Shown: positions 1 through 11,336 of the stretch, one piece after another | Layout of the letters: each line of letters begins with the position of its first letter | How positions within the stretch are numbered: the first letter of the stretch is position 1 | NCBI RefSeq assembly: GCF_921293095.1 | Contig: NC_060257.1 | Coordinates: forward strand, 91,439,449 to 91,503,448 | DNA length: 64,000 bases | Source of the DNA: Ischnura elegans | Lineage: Eukaryota > Arthropoda > Insecta > Odonata > Coenagrionidae | Direction of reading: 5' to 3' | The notes under the pieces: generated by a model | What the model was told of the DNA's origin: nothing | Database searches by the model: none | The model's input: the letters and a program-made list of their open reading frames with translations, nothing else | Translations under genes and position numbers: made by a program

Positions 1-3000
1 GTATATGGGGGGGGTTCTCCACCCTTTATCGCCCCCCACCCCACCCTCCTTCCCGTGATCCTCAGCTCTACCAGAAAGCCTCTATCATCATCACCATCAT
101 GTGGGCACGACGAAAGGTGAATGAAATTAAGAGGAAAACATTTCTTTTGACGTCAATGTTTCTCCATTAATCACCTATTGTTGGTCATTATGGAAGGGAG
201 GCGGGAGAGTTATGGAAAAAAAGACTTTTTCTTTTAATATAAAGAAGGTCTCAGCGGGGAAAATTGATAAAAAGGAAACTGGCCCAAGAAGAAGGGAAGG
301 GATGTGGTCTTCCCTTTTTTATTATTATTCTCGCGAAGCGTGAAAGAAAGGAATATTATTATGTGTTTGATAAGTTTTTCCGAAGTTCGTTGGAAAGGAG
401 GAGATGTTGATGAAAGGAAAAATTGTTTAATGATAAACCTCCTGATATAAATACAGAATACGGAGATTGCTAGTCGAGCGATGAAGTGAATTAAAATCTT
501 TTGCTTGAATATGTGTATAAGAAAGGATAACTTTCGATGTGCACGATGGTTTTTAAGTGAGGTAGTCAGGGAAAATAAAAAGGAAGAGTATATAGAGATC
601 ATAATATCAGCATAGTTTACTTGGCAAAATGGCACAGTATAAGTTGATGATTTGTTTTTGCATATAAATTCTTCAATTTTTATGACTTCCCACAGAAGTC
701 CCTTTGGAAAGCCTGGTACTGATAATTATGGCTATTATATGTGAAAAATGAGTGAAACTGTAAAAAAGAAGGTAATGACCGGAGAAAAGGACCTTTAGCA
801 CATAAATTAAAAATAAACAAGAATGTTTCAGCCTAAGAGCTAATTATTATCTATTCCGTGACAAATATTTGTTGTGTTTTGCAAGATTAAGGATCACGTA
901 AAGCATTAGGCATTGAGAAATATTAATTATGTGTTACGTCGATATATCTATTCCGAATAACGAGTTTTTTCCTCAAGTAGTTGAATGTGGAAATATTTTG
1001 TAGCTAAGTTTTCTAGCTTGACCTTTTTTTGTACGCATCAGGAACGTTCCACAGGATTTGTGGAAAGATATGAAGGATATGAGTTCTTACGCAAGTAACA
1101 GGTTAGGGGTCAGCTGAAGATGTTAAAAATAGATATCAAGTTAATTATTTATTTAAATAGATCATATTAAGCATTAAAAATGCATACGAAAAATTAATTA
1201 CTAAAAGTAATAACTTTTAAAAACAACAACATGAAATTTCGCAACAATTGGAATCGTAAAAATTTCCAGAGTAGTTATTAGCGAATATTACTTGAAAATG
1301 GACACCAGATTCACAAAATGATGATAAAAACCAATAGCATAGCCTTTATGGCTCTTCGTGTAAAAGAATTTATTATCCAGAGTGCTGATAACATGCGTGC
1401 TTAAGAGAACGTATTTTGAATTGCATTCTTAATTATGTTTACCTTAGGCATTAACCTCATGTTTTTCCCATTTCCCTGAATCATCGTCTGAGTGGCCGTA
1501 ACGCGGATACATTAGACAAACAGTCGTTAGCCTGACCTGACCAGAATAGTAGTTAAACCTGAAACGGAATGTAAAATAGAAAAAAGAATGAAAGTGCGCG
1601 GTGTGAGTAACTTTACTGCCTGAGTTCCCAATTTGACCTAATAATCATAAAGCCGTTTATTTTTTGTATGAAAACTTTTTCTGTGCTAATATCTCATATT
1701 ATATTGGTTCAAAAGCCTATAAGCAAAGACATGGATACGTTGCTATAACAAATATGCATGCAAAATGTATGCAATTGCAGCTGGATTTCAGTTACAACTA
1801 CGTTTAAAATAGGGCCCGTACAAACTTAACAACTGAAGGATTGCTGGCGTTATCTTTTGAAAACGAGTGAGATATAACATAGTAGCGGGAAAAATTTTGC
1901 TCAGTCCACAGATTAAATTCTAAACGAAACAGGTTTCGGCAAACTATGTTACCATTAAGGCAATGATAACGTTTGCCTCTAGCCAGGTCGGTAAATAAAA
2001 ATGTGTAGGCTAAGTAAACTTTATTACGTTATTATGCTACCTGCACAATCTTTTGCTCGCTATACTTAGGTAAAATAAAGTCAGCTACGAGATATTCTTT
2101 CTCTAAGGTGGCAGAGAGTCCTTTATGCGTTGGAATAAATAGGAACTTTATTGAAAAGGATTTGTACGCTGCCGCGTGTTTCCTTCGGAATTCCATTCCA
2201 CTCTATGAACCGCAAAAGAGAAGAAGAGTTTTTGCGGTTTCGGGATAATTTGATTCGGCGGATCGCTGCGTCAGGAAATATCGGCTTCTTGACGTCCTCG
2301 CAGTTGTAGCAGGGTTGCACGGTCTGCTCTCCCCGTAGATTAATTCATTAAGTTTTGATATTCTGCGACAAAGGGTGTAGGGCCCCTAGGGGGGATCTGG
2401 GACACTGTAGGGGGGATCAGGGAGCCAGTTAGCGAAGAGAGGCATTCGAAAGGCAAGCCTGGGTCTCCACGCTCGCAAATTCATTATCTGAGTGTTAAGG
2501 AGAGGATAAGCGAAGGGAGGTAAAAAAAAAAGGATTAACCCTTAACCGTAGAATGGGGTGCCCTAATCGCAGAAAATTTGGATAATTATATTCTTAGAAA
2601 TGTTTCTCCCAGATATCCCACACTGCTTCGAGTTAGTATTTAAACTATATAAAATCACTTCCCATGTTTAAAGAAAGGAAAAAATTCAATTCGGTGGTGG
2701 GTGTTTTAAAAAGTCCCCTTCCACGCGCTACCGCTCGGTATTTAAGCGTATTTGACTTTAATGCACTTTCGGAAGTCAAATCTGTACTGAGCTTTATTGC
2801 TAGTTATATTTATTTTTACCACAGAAATCTTCTTCATATTTATTAAATTCCAACATAAATTACTAATGCAAACACATTTATGTAAATTTGAATTTCCAAA
2901 ATCCCGATATAGCGATGTGGATGAAAAATCCACTCATAAACTCATTGAATTTTCATAGCGCGGTATGCAAAAAAATGAAAACATTAATTAACTTAAGAGA

Positions 3001-5399
3001 GAAAAATCAAATAAGTTACCGAAAAATCCGTAAATTTCCCATGTATTCCAGTTTAAATTGGTGGGTAACTTGGTGTGTTTGCGTGTTTAAATAATCTGGG
3101 TACGAATAATTGTGAAACAAAATTGATGGGGGCTGGGATTCAAACAGTGTGGGAGTGTTTTATATTGTGGGAGGGGGAAAGCTCCTCGTATTCTGCAAGT
3201 CTGGCTTTATGGGGGTACTTGAAGGGTTTGCAATTGGCCGAGTTGCATTTGTGGCCTTCGTGGTGAGAGTAGTATGCACGTGCGCGCCCGTTTGCGCTTG
3301 TGCCTTAGAGCGAAATCTTGTTTTCGGCGGTAATTGCGAATCATTCTCGGATTATTTTCGAGGCGGCCCGAAATTTCATTAATGCTTGGTTCTTCATTAT
3401 GAGGGAAGGGATTTTCAAAATTAATTATTAATCGTGAGATCATGAGTATCGGACAAAAATGTATCGAATATTTGAAATTCCTCCGTGGGCTCGAGTGAAC
3501 GAGTAACGGTTTTTTATCTGAAATGTTTCGAGGTATTTCGGTGGGTGAAAAAATAAAACTACTTTAGCTTAAAACTATTTATTTATTTGAAGCTTCCATG
3601 CTGCAAAAGAGACACAAATAGCCATTGAAACCAGTAAATAAAAGAAGTTATAATTGATTTAATTTACGTCGTGTTTATCCTGCAGCTATCTTTTAACTAT
3701 TGTTGCTGGGTGCATGTTGAAATAACAAAACAGATATTTGGCGATGATTGCATAAATAGATTAGCGTCATCCGTAAAAACGTAAATATTTATTTTTATCA
3801 TGATAATTTTATGGAAGAAGCATATTCTAAACCCTAGATAATTCACTATCTATTAATGCGATCCTTTCCTATTTTAAGCCCTTATTTATTATGAATTTTT
3901 TTTGTAATGCCAGTTAGAAAAGCATTTTCATTAACTTATTTTGTTCAAAAGCTAGATGATATTTCTACATCTTCAAGAACCAATTCGGGTTTTTCCCGTT
4001 GCAATAACTGTAACAATTTTTTGTGGATCACATCTACAAACCCTGAAAGGTCAATGTTGAAAATATGTTGGTCATTTACATAAAAACCACTTAATTTTCT
4101 AACGCAAAATCTTGCTTGGATTATTATCCAGTCCACTCATATTAATTTCGTCCCGTTGTCCTACGTCCTACTCCAAGCATAATATTTTCAAGCCATTTCA
4201 AACCAATCAGACTTTATATTTTATCAGTCTTCATTTTTCCTCGAGAGATTCAGTTTTGTTCAAATGCCTCTCAAACTTTTTGATTCCTTTTGAAGACCAC
4301 CTCATGCGTGAAAGCTCTCTCCTAACTCACTATCTAATTAATTTCTTTCAGCTTTTTATATGTTAATAATTTAATTTCCTCAAGTCTATTCTCTTTTTTA
4401 ATTTTAAACAGGCTTTGTGTTTTTATGATTTTCTTACATTCCTGTTGATTAAGTATAAAAGTATTGAAACGGTTAGTTTGGCATATAGTTTCAAATAATA
4501 CATTAACCAAATAGTTTGAAAGCCATAAATTCAGGCTAACCTTGAACCATACAATTTGATAAAATATATCTGTTCACGGCTTAATTTCAAAGGCTTAGTT
4601 TCATAAAATATTTAAATTTCTTTTTCTAAATTATTAAACTACTCTATCATACTTGTTTACTATTCTGGACGTATTTTAAATAAAATGTACACTGCAGGTT
4701 TCTGCATTTGCCATTCTGTTTCTGCGGTTGTCCTTCATTTTTCTCCATCGCCAATTTTTTAATCCATCTTTTGAGCTGAACAAATGATCTTTCGGTGGTG
4801 TGGTACTTTATTGAATTAATTCTTTTCCATATCATCATAGAGTTTGCTCTATCCATATGTTTTTGGCCATTACTGCATATATGAATTTTTCAAGTATTAT
4901 TTGAAAAGATAGGGCAGTTAAGATTCATAATTAGTGCTATAAAATTAATGAAAAAACTCTTTATACTGACCAGCTAACTATATTTTCCGGGCTCCACTGG
5001 AAAGTTCGAAATTGTCTGTTTTTATATCCGATTGTAAAAGGTTGCGCAAATAAATACCTCAAGTGGTAATTTATTAGCTACTTTGGAATAAAAATCCCTC
5101 TTTCTGAAGAATAGCTAGATTTGTGATGAGTACACGTTGCTTTCGAATGAATTACTCCGAATTAGTTCATTCCGTGAATCCTATGAATATTCACTGCGAT
5201 AAGAAAACTGCGAAAGGGTCCCTTTGCTTTCATCTGTCAACTCAAGAGATCACTGCAATCATCTTTATTTGCTTTTACGTCATCATTGATTGTTCAATCC
5301 TCAGATTGTAGTCGAATACGCCTGCCCTGGTCCACCCTGACTGCTCGAACGTGACATGAGTTGAATCGGACGTCCTCGAGGAGATATATGCGCGCCATC
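1..5399. other. AT-rich non-coding stretch
   Basis: I see no gene, splice-flanked exon or recognisable transposon protein here. Short open frames on both strands look like chance. There is a poly-G run near the left edge, and a short direct repeat around 2388-2422 in which a TAGGGGGGATC core occurs twice. The rest is low-complexity AT-rich DNA. Confidence 0.6.
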
Positions 5400-5600
5400 T
5401 TTCGTCAACAATCATCTCCAGGGAGACGAAATCGGTGAGATGTGGTGATGAGGAATGAGCAGCCATTGGGACGGACGGCTCCGGATGCAGACTGCAACAA
5501 TGGGTTCATCTTTGCGATACCATAGGGCTCTGGCACAAATGCGCTGTCGCACATTAGAGTACGAATATCGGTGTGGAAGGAACGTGTCATAAAAGTTCAA
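5400..5600 (+). repeat. dispersed repeat, copy A
   Basis: This segment matches 6870-7010 in the same orientation. Shared blocks in the same order are GTCAACAAT, CCAGGGA, GACGGCTCCGGA, CAATGGGTTC or its variant CTATGGGTTC, and GGC followed by a CCC/CAAA-rich block. The copies are perhaps 60-65% alike, so both are old. The second copy begins with a tRNA-like A-box, which suggests a SINE or another Pol III-derived repeat. No coding potential is claimed. Confidence 0.6.
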
Positions 5601-6814
5601 AGGAGAAAGCAAGAATCAACATGATATCCGTCGGAATCACGTCACTATTTTCCACTTTTCTAATGCAGTGAGCTCTGGCCCACATTTTCAAACGAGAGAA
5701 CCACAGTGGAAAACACAAAAAAACTGAAATCAGTGAAATAAATGGAATATTTCAGTAAAATGATACTGGATAATGTCGATGCTTATTAATGCTAAAAACT
5801 CTATTTATTTTTGATCGGGATTTTGGGATGCATTGGGATGCATACGGTTCCCAGTCAATTTTTCAGAAATAATTCCTTTGCGTTTAGAAATGTAGCTTGC
5901 GCATATCATGTCCAATAATAAAGATAGCTGAGTTAAAACATGTTAGTTTTATGGATAATGGTCTATAAATCATTAATATCATATGAGCCTATGCTTAATG
6001 ATGCATTTCCTCTCTCAATCAGTTCCATTTGTGCGTATACTCGAGGCATTTCCATTTAAATGGGATATTTTGCGTTGAAAAGTACGATAAATGCCAAAAG
6101 CGGCGGCCACCTCAGTTGCATCTACGAATGTAAAACAAGTCGTACGAAATATCATTTTCAAGGTTGCTGATCGTTAGAAATTCAAGCAGCAAAATTCTCG
6201 GGTACAAGCTTAAAAATTAAGGGGTATTTGAGACAGTCTTCTCCAATAATTAGTTCTAAAAAATTGAAATTTTGGTCATCACTTTAACCTCATTGATCAC
6301 TAAAAAATTTAATTACCTTTGGGTAACTATGGAGCAAAAAATTTAGAACGAGCGTTTGTTAGTTCACATTAACTTGGAATTACGTATCTTAAGTTAGAGT
6401 AGTCATAAGTAAAGAAAAACTCAAATTTATTTTTACATTAACCGCCAATAAAAAGGTATTTTCCTGTATCAAAATACCTGTAATGTATCGTGTAACCTTT
6501 AACAGCGAATGGACGATTGAAGCGTGGCTCGTGTGTGGATTGAGGGATATTTCGGGTTCATTAATATGTTGTGTGTATGTCGAGTTGCCCCAAGTAACGT
6601 TGTTTTGAACGGGAATTGAAACTTTAAAGGCAAGTTACGTAAAGACACAGTTCCTTGAAGTTAACCACGATGGTCATTTTAAATCACATCCGGAAGACCT
6701 TAATCTTCTCAAAACACTCCCCTGGGAGCCTAAGCAAGGATTTCATGTCAACGTGAACTTTCGGAAGCTATACTCAGGTTTTTAGCTCGTAATTCAGGGC
6801 TGGGTGAGTCGTTG
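5601..6814. other. non-coding interval
   Basis: Nothing recognisable was found between the two copies of the dispersed repeat. The sequence is AT-rich, with stops in all frames. Confidence 0.5.
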
Positions 6815-7080
6815 TTGGGGATGGATAGCTCAGTGGATTTGAGTTGAGGGTCTTCAACAGAGCAGATGCCTTCCGTCAACAATGATCGCCAGGGACTCCT
6901 TAGACGCGCGGATGAGGGATGGGACACATCGGAGATTGACGGCTCCGGAGATGGAAGCTGCGACTATGGGTTCCTGGCGACACCAGAGGCCCCTGCCCAA
7001 AACATTCACAAATACCTCAGCTATCCCCTTTCGTATATTCGTACACATCTATCGTACTTCTTTTCGCTCCCTCGAGGGTG
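6815..7080 (+). repeat. dispersed repeat, copy B, with tRNA-like head
   Basis: This copy starts with GATAGCTCAGTGGATTTGAG near 6825, which resembles the A-box region of a tRNA (TAGCTCAGTGG). It then runs through the blocks shared with 5400-5600. No clear B-box follows, so the Pol III promoter appears incomplete. A diverged tRNA-derived SINE fits best, and a generic repeat is the alternative. Confidence 0.55.
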
Positions 7081-7469
7081 ACCCGGGGCAGGTTGCGTGG
7101 GCTACATAAAAATATATCAGTGGATCAAAATTCAGTGCATTTAATACAATATTTATCCCATTGTTGAATCGATTGAAAATATACCGATATGTCAGCGTAT
7201 CTGTAAAAAGTATTCTTGCCTATTTTTTTATTTTGAGGCCCATTCCTCGTACGGCAGTCATTGTTTACAACTATGGTTCTATTTCTTTTAGTTTTCGCTA
7301 TCCACACGTACCTACAATCAGAAACGTTTTAATTTTTCTCCGAATGCTATACATCAAGATTTATCCCATCTATCTATTCCGAATTCTTTTAAAGAATTTC
7401 GATTAGAGTTTTTAGCTTATGGCTTAATTATACATTCGAGCAAGTGTTTTGCCTAGGTGTCTTCATCTG
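7081..7469. other. non-coding interval
   Basis: AT-rich sequence with no recognisable feature. Confidence 0.45.
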
Positions 7470-7745
7470 CATCTAATTACAACTCCGCCAGCTTGTTGAT
7501 GTATGTCGTGCTTCTAGGTAATAGTCCTCCTCAAATAGGAGAATGACTCCTCTTGCCATCTCCGCTAAGGTGAATTTCGGCCACAGTTTTCTTTCTTCCT
7601 CGTACAAGTCTCTTGATTTTCTTCAATTTTTGTCATCGAGTCCTGTAGATTTACCTCGTTGCCCGCAATGATTGCAATGTCATTTGCAAATCGTAGAAAC
7701 TTAATTTACCGGTGAATGACTTGAATGAATTCTTCTCGGGTTTCC
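7470..7745 (-). pseudogene. LINE reverse-transcriptase fragment
   Basis: Read on the minus strand, this encodes a stretch starting RFANDIAIIAGNEVNLQ. It aligns with the catalytic region of non-LTR retrotransposon reverse transcriptases, normally FADDIAIIA followed by an acidic helix. The second segment reads SYLRRTIT, matching the YLGSxIT motif that follows in the family. In-frame stops separate the two motifs, and the first Asp of the FADD box reads Asn, so it is inactive. Downstream on the minus strand the frame degenerates. It is an old jockey- or RTE-type fragment, and the exact clade cannot be set. Confidence 0.65.
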
Positions 7746-8099
7746 AACCGGGTCAGCGTCTGCATGTTGCAGGCAGCACTAAAAGAGCCCTTGCTTCTTT
7801 AATCATTTCTCTCCAAGTGTCTGTCACGGCAACAAGGGGTCGTCATCTCCCTACTTCAATTTGCACTTAGCCTCATTCAATGTCATTCGGACACCTTTTT
7901 GCACTATCACCCCGGAAGCTTGTTCTGTCTTGCTTCTGACTAAAGTCCAGCCCTATTGTCAGGAAATCTTTCCAGATGGCTGAGCCGCCTCAGTCTGGAA
8001 AACTTGATTTCCTCCACCATACTAGGTTTTTCATACCCTCTCTAAAGCTCTTCATAAGTGATAACTTCAGGCTTTACTTTGTGAAACCTCTCCATATTG
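7746..8099. other. probable retroelement-derived sequence, no intact frame
   Basis: This lies just upstream, in minus-strand sense, of the reverse-transcriptase fragment and may be more of the same LINE. I could not recognise conserved motifs in it. Confidence 0.35.
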
Positions 8100-8370
8100 G
8101 AAATAAAGGAATAAAACTTTGTAAGGTTCACTATTATAATAATATGGGCACGACCCGGGTTTCGTAACGTAGTTACATCTTCAGGCGGCTGTCAAGCCTG
8201 AAGTTATCAGTTATATTTTGGAAGCCAGTACGGCAGAGCAGGGAAAATTTTACTTTGCATTGCATCCATAAACAAGATCAGTCACCTGAAGATGTAACTA
8301 CGTTACGAAACCCGGGTCGTGCCCATATTATTATACTAGTGAACCTTACAAAGTTTTATTCCTCTATTTC
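8100..8370. mobile_element. foldback element with 86-bp near-identical inverted arms
   Basis: The arms at 8100-8185 and 8285-8370 are reverse complements with about two mismatches, separated by 99 bp. The right arm on the plus strand begins CCTGAAGATG, then a 5-bp stem GTAAC/GTTAC with a 3-nt loop, then GAAAC (8286-8311). The left arm carries the same motif on the minus strand. CTGAAGA plus stem plus GAAAC resembles the hammerhead core described for Penelope-like elements, with one extra U before the stem. The high arm identity implies a young insertion or recent arm homogenisation. No protein is encoded. Confidence 0.8.
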
Positions 8371-8688
8371 CTCTACATAAGTGCCTTTACGCCGAGAGTT
8401 GTTTTCCTAGATGGCCCGTAGAATTTTCACAGGATTTTCCTCTCCTATTGCTGAGCAAATTCATTCTGGCTTTTCATGAGCCATGTTTCGAAGGGATAAT
8501 GGGGGATGGGTCGAAGAACTGTTCTTTATAATCTTTCTTTAGTTCTCAGACTTAATAACCACGACTTAATGGGCACTGCAATCCAAGGTGTGTTATGTTC
8601 CCCGCAATCACTTTTACGTTTATATCCATTTTCTGGCATTAGTGAGCTTAAATATTTAAAGGTTTATTGGGAAAAGTACTACGAAAGT
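8371..8688. other. non-coding interval
   Basis: No recognisable feature between the foldback element and the ATCGA-rich element. Confidence 0.45.
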
Positions 8689-9657
8689 ATTAGTAACGGA
8701 AAAATGGTAGTCAAAATCGATTTTTCGAAAAATCGACTTTTAATCGAAATGAAAAGCTAAAATTTTCAGCAAAAGTCGAAATATGGACTAAACATCGATC
8801 AACCAGAAAAATCGACTGTAGTTTTTTATATTTTGTACAAAAACCTGATTATTATACATTTGAAAAACATTCAAAAAACGCATTTTAGACGCAGAAAAAA
8901 TTCCCTATAAAATTACTAAGAACATATTATTAGCAGGAAAATTTTAAAAATACTCGAAAATTACAGTTTTGGAATTAGTGATTGGAACCATTTGGCTTAA
9001 ATTTTCAAGAAAGATTTCTAATTTCACCGACGTTGGAGCAATTCTTTCACTCAGGATGATGCTACGATAGGCTGGAGGCGATACTGCTGAGATCAATCGA
9101 AATAGTCGAGATCGAAGTTGAAAAATCGAGTTTGAATCGAAAATCGAATATCAAGGTTCGATCTCGATCTCCTCGATCTTGCCTCGTTCACATTACGATT
9201 TCCCGAGTGATCGTCCCAACGATAGTTGGCCGAACTAGCCGTGTGAATGCATGTCCTGACAATAGTTGACGTAGTTCCGAACGTAGCCACTTAACGATGG
9301 TTAGGCGCTGGGAGACCGGAAAAGGAAGCGACAAGAGAAAGACGAAAAGCTCGTGAAGCTCTATTTTTTTCATAGATTTGTCCAAGGAAGGAAGAATATG
9401 GGAGGAAGAAAAATTATTCAGTAAATACACGTTGAACACAGTAATATCTTGTCCCTGCATACAACAGCTTTGCTAACCAACAATTTCCCGTTCGTTTTAG
9501 ATGTCAGCACTAGAGGGCAGCACAGGTTTAAACCATCGTCGTGTGAATGCACAATAGTTTCGACAATCTCTGGAACAATCGTAATGTGAATGAGGCATCT
9601 TTGACTTTGAAAACTCAAATTTCGATTTTAATCGAAATCGATTTTTCCATCACTAAT
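8689..9657. mobile_element. ATCGA-rich element with degenerate terminal inverted repeats
   Basis: The left end reads ATTAGTAACGGAAAAAT. The right end, reverse complemented, reads ATTAGTGATGGAAAAAT. Both are followed by sequence saturated with ATCGA/TCGAT words (8708-8830 and 9610-9650). A third ATCGA-rich block at 9090-9180 adjoins the point where another element has inserted. The outer element is probably a non-autonomous DNA transposon. The superfamily is unknown; a hAT-like element is a guess from the GTGATGG end. No transposase was seen. Confidence 0.55.
9181..9596. mobile_element. 416-bp MITE nested in the ATCGA-rich element
   Basis: The terminal inverted repeats are 20 bp: GCCTCGTTCACATTACGATT at 9181-9200, and its complement with one mismatch at 9577-9596. 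The element is flanked by ATCTT at 9176-9180 and again at 9597-9601, a perfect 5-bp target duplication. Subterminal copies of CGTGTGAATGCA and ACAATAGTT lie inside both ends. There is no coding capacity, so it depends on a transposase elsewhere. It sits inside the 8689-9657 element and is therefore younger than it. Confidence 0.8.
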
Positions 9658-10183
9658 CAGTATATCGGTACGCACTTAACATCTTTTAGCTCTGAAATTG
9701 GCCATCTTTTTCTCTTCTAACCCTCTTTCGCAAAGTTGAGCGTCTTTTATGCTCTCATTACAATGTGACACAATAGACCCCGTCGCGGGTTGAGGAGCAG
9801 AGCTTTCATCATCTCGCTGCAGGTGGGGACACGATCGCTCTCTTTCTTTCCTTCTCTCTGACAGCACTACAAACGGCTGGCTGCGATCCGTTCGCACCCA
9901 TCTGAATAAAAGCGCTATTACCAACCTTTTCACGTCAACCCCTACTCATCCAACCCCCGCATACCCCCCCACCAACCCTCTATTCCCCTATACGCCTACT
10001 CCCCCTTTCCCAAGTGGCTTGGCACAGATTCCGTCAGCGGAGGATGACAAATACGCTGCCATTTCCCTCTGCAGCGGACGATACGATTTTAGAAATAAAA
10101 GTTTTTTTATAGAGGAGAATAGTTGACCGGAGAATAATGAATCCTGAAAACTTTAAAATTCTTATCACTGAAAAAATCGATCG
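9658..10183. other. non-coding interval, C-rich toward its end
   Basis: No gene was recognised. A pyrimidine-rich stretch at about 9940-10015 contains several CCCC runs. Confidence 0.45.
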
Positions 10184-10400
10184 CCATGATTGGATCGAGT
10201 TGTGCTGGTTTGGCACTTCCAATCCCGGCGGTGGCAGAGAAATTAAGAGACTGATCGTTTTCCTGTTTGAATGTTGTATTGAGGGCACTTCAAACGCAAA
10301 CATCCGTCCGTCGGATGGGCCGTTAAGTCATAGTCCCCTTGGCGCCTTACGGTTTGACAGACGCCGGGTTTCCCTCCACTCTTTCCCCCTACCCTTCCCT
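10184..10400 (+). repeat. SINE-like repeat, family shared with 42.3-42.7 kb
   Basis: The head contains TTCCAATCCCGGCGGTGGCA, a degenerate B-box followed by the GGCGGTGGC core. The body contains CATCCGTCCGTCGGATGGGC and CCCCTTGGCGCCTT. Both blocks recur, reverse complemented and in the same order, at 42470-42600. The shared layout supports one retroposon family of roughly 350-400 bp. The A-box is not clear in this copy. Confidence 0.6.
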
Positions 10401-10454
10401 CATGCATTGGCCAATGATCTTAGCCGTCCCACTTCTCCTCTAAATATCATACCA

Positions 10455-10575
10455 TACGCAGTTGTAAGTACCGGGACTCAAACCCTAATCTGGAGTGCCT
10501 TCGGAAATACGCATGGTCCTGGATGCTTAAAATGCTATACGCCTGTGGATTGCACCCTCTTGCATTTGCATAAAA
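10455..10575 (-). repeat. tRNA-derived SINE head
   Basis: On the minus strand the sequence gives an A-box-like GGCGTATAGCATTTTAAGC and a B-box-like GGGTTTGAGTCCCGG about 50 bp later. That is close to a tRNA internal promoter. A cloverleaf does not close properly, so this is a SINE head rather than a tRNA gene. Confidence 0.5.
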
Positions 10576-10897
10576 ACCAACCCTCGCGATGCATAAATGA
10601 GTGAGTGATTATTGTCCCTTACAATTGAGCCAATTACATTGGGACGACATTACATAGGGGATGGTTATGTGATTCCGATGAGCAAGATTGGATAGTATCT
10701 GAGAAGCAGTGGCCCTCTAGGAAAGATCGCGTGACTTCTGAAAATGGGTCAAAACCGCCAATTATATGCCACGCTAGTAGCTCTAAGAGTAGGCGACGAT
10801 TAGAAAGAATTGCGAGTCTCTTTATTTTTAAAAACTTTCTCACGATCGACAACTATAGCAAATAGTTGCAGCGTCCTAATCTACCATTCTAGTAAAA
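10576..10897. other. non-coding interval
   Basis: Nothing recognisable. Confidence 0.45.
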
Positions 10898-11100
10898 TCA
10901 TTTAGCCTCATTTGAATTTCACCCCCTTCCTCCCAACTCTTTAATTTTCTCAGACCCGCATCTCCGGTTGTTTCACTCCCTTCTTCTCTGCGTTCCAAAA
11001 CCTTCCCTCTGCTTCCCTTCTTCAAATCTCCCTGCCTTTGCATTATACATGCCTCCCCGATGGCATTTTCTCAGAGGAACACCACGCACACAATGCTTTA
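10898..11100 (+). repeat. pyrimidine-rich duplicated block, copy 1
   Basis: This block resembles 12800-12985 in the same orientation. Shared landmarks are a C/T-rich tract, TTTGCATTATACATG, a TCC-CCAT block, a GAGGA-C-A-CA block and TTTACGAAT or TTTACGAAT-like ends. The 1.9-kb spacing is filled by the Penelope-like fragment and other repeats. It is either a local duplication or two copies of one repeat family. Confidence 0.55.
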
Positions 11101-11336
11101 CGAATTAGGCTGGGAGCCGCAAGAGATTCGGAGGCTATAGCCTAGGCTTAGATTGCCTCAGCAACTAAGTTTAGTTATCTTTCAGAAAAATTTCGTAATA
11201 GACCTACGCTGATTTGCCAGCTCCGACTTAAACGATAAACTAAGAGAGATATTTGTCCGATCGGATGATTGTAGGAATTATTATTCCCCCGAATAACAAT
11301 ATAAGACTTCAATAAATGCTAGGCAGAACTTCGTAA
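11101..11336. other. non-coding, probable degenerate 5' part of the adjacent retroelement
   Basis: No clear reading frame is visible. It lies directly upstream of the open Penelope-like frame and may be more of the same element. Confidence 0.35.
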
